Source: DATBFU01 sp046735265 (lineage in GTDB: Bacteria; Acidobacteriota; Thermoanaerobaculia; UBA5066; Gp7-AA6). From it: a stretch of DNA of 8,067 bases. Of this stretch, positions 6,801 through 8,067 are shown in pieces. The position numbers and the translations under genes are program-made. Position 1 is the first letter of the stretch. Every line of letters starts with the position of its first letter. The DNA lies in assembly GCA_046735265.1 (NCBI GenBank), contig JBKPSZ010000208.1:1-8067 (forward strand), written 5' to 3'. The notes under the pieces are model-generated. The model did not search any database. It worked only from the letters and a program-made list of their open reading frames with translations, and was not told the origin of the DNA.

Positions 6801-7125
6801 CCCCGGAAGGATCCTCCGCGAGTCCGTGGACGAAATCGCTCGCCAAAGAGCTCGCCTTGTGCACGTCATGGCGGTAGACCATCAGGCTGCGGCCGTCGTA
6901 GCGGTTCAAGCCCGCCTCCGTGCCGAGCCAGAGGAAGCCCTGACTGTCCTGCAAGATGCACATGACCGTGCTCTGCGAGAGCCCGGCATCTGCGGAAAGC
7001 CTCTCGAAGCGGATCGCGCGCGCGACCGCCTCCGCGCGAGGGGCGGCTAGGAGCAGGGTGGCGGCAACGGCGGCCCTGGCGATCCCGCGCTTGACGCGCG
7101 GGACCGACGGCGAGCGCAGGGACAT
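3811..7125 (-). CDS. Membrane diguanylate cyclase with double beta-propeller periplasmic sensor (Reg_prop, Y_Y_Y, GGDEF)
   Basis: The 1104-residue protein begins with a signal peptide (KRGIARAAVAATLLLAAPRAEA, likely cut after residue 33). Residues 40-690 hold fourteen blade motifs of the LWIGTxGGGLxRLDP type, enough for two seven-bladed propellers. A Y_Y_Y domain follows (about 735-805; YVYRLEGFSDRW, then a WNQNA strand), then one transmembrane helix (about 815-830), a coiled coil (838-872) and a GGDEF domain (874-1050). The latter has DSLTGIRNRRYF (877 onward), IDLDWFK metal-binding Asp residues, and an intact WGGDEF at 963-968. The protein should make c-di-GMP in the cytoplasm in response to a periplasmic ligand. 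The inhibitory I-site, normally RxxD, reads KSTD (955-958), so product feedback may be weakened. Residues 1050-1104 form an unassigned tail. The ATG at 7125 is supported by GGAG six bases upstream. The gene starts 27 bp after the protease stop, implying an operon. Confidence 0.95.
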   Translation of the reverse strand: MSLRSPSVPRVKRGIARAAVAATLLLAAPRAEAVARAIRFERLSADAGLSQSTVMCILQDSQGFLWLGTEAGLNRYDGRSLMVYRHDVHKASSLASDFVHGLAEDPSGDLWIATEGGGLVRWLRSKDRFVQVGLDKQNGPGSAQIRTVFVDRRGLVWLGTKDAGLARLDPKAGRWQSFGHSPDDPSSLPDDGVFAIFEDGLGRLWVGTNAGLARFDTATGRFQNFHHDPQDDGSLSDDKIRDIREDRQGRLWIATLGGGLEMLARNGKRFEHLRHDAGNPRSLADDVVHTVLEDSAGRLWVGTRAGLQLREEDGSFTSYRRNPANPHTIGDDDVLSIFEDRGGVLWFGTRAGGAARFNPRTWDFGHVPPDPSDPNGLSNGYVTSFSQDDRGSLWIGTMGGGLYELARNTGRMHRYTRGEKSLTDDRVMTLLHDHQGRLWIGTMDGGLNRLDTPGARPTVFRNDPSRPDSLSANGVMALLEDRHGAIWIGTFGGGLDRLDPGASFFSVFRHDANEPASLSRDIVTCLAEDNLGAIWVGTEGGGLDRFDPRRRSFQHFRHDSADPSTIGDDTIYSLYIDPMGTLWAGSRSGLSQLQEFNSVSGHARFRTWTSSSGLAGNVVYGIEPDGDGRLWLSGSQGLLCFDPRSASFKQYLASHGLQGNEFNFGAHYRGPQGELFFGGPEGFNSFVPERLRVNTTPPPVVLTGFLKFHRPVLEGDPAYELKSVRLGHRDSVVSFDFAALDYAAPERNRYVYRLEGFSDRWIDMGSDGRVTLTNLDAGRYVLNVMAANSDGVWNQNATALPIEVVPAPWNSRWARVLYILAAVAVIAAGAQRRKLFRETRYRQRLEIEVQQRTEELGRQKSKLEELRTREMESAVTDSLTGIRNRRYFFEEIDKELRLVKRLHAEDAASGNAGRQRLVFTMIDLDWFKLINETCGHAAGDRVLNQMRGILEDACKSTDVLIRWGGDEFLVVGRTSDLNEIEIVPERIRATLEQTAFDLGDGQVAHLTCSIGFTCYPGPGPQLLDIPLEQVVAVAERALCAAKRNGRNAWLGLLNRSVATAEDATRWVQAEPDQLIESGHFEVLRSSRPEAVFPASRPRDLGRPA

Positions 7126-7131
7126 TCCTTA

Positions 7132-7135
7132 CTCC
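7132..7135 (-). promoter_or_regulatory. Ribosome binding site of the diguanylate cyclase gene
   Basis: On the minus strand GAGGAG ends six bases before the ATG (GGAG-TAAGGA-ATG). It is well spaced and lies in the 27-bp gap after the protease gene. It decides the start at 7125, which also yields a well-formed signal peptide. I see no promoter in the gap, so the cyclase is probably read from the protease transcript. Confidence 0.65.
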
Positions 7136-7152
7136 TCGGGAGCCGGACGTTC

Positions 7153-8067
7153 CTATTCCTGCGGCACCCAGAAATTGACAGAGGCGGCCTCGGACAGGCC
7201 AGTGGACCATGGATAGCCGGTGGACCATGGATAACCGTTCGACCATGGATAGCCGTTGGACCATGGATAGCCGCTCGACCAGGGGTACCCGGTGGACCAC
7301 GGATAGCCGGTGGACCAGGGATAGCCGCTCGCATTGCTGTAGGTTCCGTTCCACAGGGTGCCGGCCCCGGTCTGGTCCATGAGGATGTAGTTGCCGTTTT
7401 CGTCCTGCACGGCCGGGCCTGCGTAGTGCCGCGTTCCGGCAAGGTCCATGGCGATCGAGAGCCCGTTGTTGGCGCAGTGCGCATAAGGCACGCGGACGGC
7501 GTCGTAGGCGTTGACGAGGCCTGCACCCTGCTGGAAGACACTGTAGGCAGATGTCGTGCCGTTCCACGCCGTTTTCGCCGTGGCCATCAGGCCGCACTTG
7601 ACGTCGTCGGGGGAGAGGCTCGGATTGGCTTGCAGCATCAGCGCCGTGATGCCGGAAACGACCGCCGCCGACTGCGAAGTGCCCGACATGACGAAGTACT
7701 TGTCCCCGTCATGAAAGTTCGGGTGCTGCTTCGGGATCTGGTCGCCCTTGTCCATGATGCCGACGACATGGCCGCCGAAAGCGACGACGTCGGGCTTCGC
7801 AAAGCCCTCGAACGTCGGACCCGTGGCGGAGAAGGATGCGAGCTTGTCGTCGCTTGCGTCGCCCGTCGTGTAGTTGTCGGTGATCGCTCCGACGGTGATC
7901 ACATAGGGAACGTTTCCGGGAACTCCGATGGTCATGGGTCCCGGGCCCGAATTTCCGGCCGACGCCACGACCACGATGCCGGCCTGCCAGGCCTTCATGA
8001 TGGCCTGGTCGAGGGGATCCTCCCAGTACCAGGAGTGAACCGGCGCGCTGAAGGAGCAGTTCAGCAC
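7153..8067 (-). CDS. Subtilisin-family (S8) serine protease with YPWS-repeat tail, 5' end outside window
   Basis: The visible 304-305 codons are the C-terminal part of a subtilase; the frame is open to the window edge, and the GTG there is an internal Val codon, not a start. IVVVASAGNSGPGP (31-44) carries the oxyanion-hole Asn39, YVITVGAI follows, FAKPDVVAFGG is the usual pre-Ser strand, and SGTSQSAAVVSGITALML (128-145) holds the catalytic Ser131. The usual GTSMA/SAP motif here reads GTSQSAA. The Asp and His of the triad, and any signal peptide or propeptide, lie beyond 8067. After the catalytic domain come about 50 residues with Gly/Asn/Asp-rich strands (NGTYSNASG), then seven hexapeptide repeats (248-289) and a 15-residue end, SEAASVNFWVPQE. 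It is probably exported. It precedes the diguanylate cyclase by 27 bp and is likely in its operon. Confidence 0.93.
   Translation of the reverse strand: MLNCSFSAPVHSWYWEDPLDQAIMKAWQAGIVVVASAGNSGPGPMTIGVPGNVPYVITVGAITDNYTTGDASDDKLASFSATGPTFEGFAKPDVVAFGGHVVGIMDKGDQIPKQHPNFHDGDKYFVMSGTSQSAAVVSGITALMLQANPSLSPDDVKCGLMATAKTAWNGTTSAYSVFQQGAGLVNAYDAVRVPYAHCANNGLSIAMDLAGTRHYAGPAVQDENGNYILMDQTGAGTLWNGTYSNASGYPWSTGYPWSTGYPWSSGYPWSNGYPWSNGYPWSTGYPWSTGLSEAASVNFWVPQE
7201..7326 (-). repeat. Seven tandem 18-bp units encoding GYPWS(T/S/N)
   Basis: Exactly 126 bp of in-frame 18-mers in the protease gene encode, from N to C, GYPWST twice, GYPWSS, GYPWSN twice, then GYPWST twice. Tyr, Pro, Trp, Ser and Gly never vary; only the sixth position does. 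Third-base differences (TATCCC/TATCCG/TATCCA, GGC/GGG/GGT) show purifying selection on the peptide, while several neighbouring units are nearly identical in DNA, which suggests recent slippage or unequal exchange. Confidence 0.95.

Noticed and set aside
7201..7326. CRISPR-like short direct repeats
   Set aside because: The 18-bp units are contiguous without spacers and lie in frame inside a protease gene, encoding a constant hexapeptide.

Overview
This is high-GC bacterial DNA. It holds a dense, mostly conserved-looking backbone interrupted by one decayed integration site at a tRNA gene. The gene set is a GH57/DUF3536 glucan-active enzyme, a two-component-type beta-propeller diguanylate cyclase, and a subtilase whose tail is built of Tyr-Pro-Trp-Ser repeats. 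This would suit a free-living heterotroph such as an Acidobacteriota or a related deep-branching Gram-negative lineage. That placement is an inference from gene types, not from a marker gene.

Layout, left to right. Bases 1-42 look like the last codons of an upstream gene, whose TGA overlaps the ATG of the first complete gene (TGATG). Bases 42-2468 (+) encode an 808-residue GH57-type enzyme with a DUF3536-like C-terminal region, probably acting on alpha-glucan storage polymer. Convergent with it is a small pterin-4a-carbinolamine dehydratase gene (2527-2886, -) that may be leaderless. A near-consensus sigma70-type promoter (2926-2954) drives tRNA-Gln(CUG) at 2973-3043, which has an encoded CCA and a strong UUCG-loop terminator (3045-3072).

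Behind the tRNA lies the scar of an integrative element. The C-terminal third of a tyrosine recombinase (2984-3433, -) runs antisense through the terminator and into the tRNA, so its last 20 codons are the complement of the tRNA and its CCA. About 510 bp downstream is a second, degenerate tRNA-Gln-like copy (about 3485-3557), sharing an exact 20-bp core with the functional gene and followed by a decayed terminator. These look like the two attachment-site copies of an element now almost wholly deleted, or a decayed tandem tRNA duplication produced by such an element. The reading frame through the second copy is open in the same register as the recombinase, which suggests that the recombinase C-terminus could have differed between integrated and excised states.

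The right half is a minus-strand pair: a subtilisin-family protease (5' end outside the window) followed after 27 bp by a 1104-residue membrane diguanylate cyclase. The cyclase has a signal peptide, fourteen propeller-blade motifs (two seven-bladed propellers), a Y_Y_Y domain, one transmembrane helix, a coiled coil and a canonical GGDEF domain. The tight spacing suggests co-transcription, linking an exported protease to a periplasm-sensing c-di-GMP synthase. The most unusual items are the tRNA/recombinase overlap with its second copy, and the seven-unit YPWS tail of the protease.
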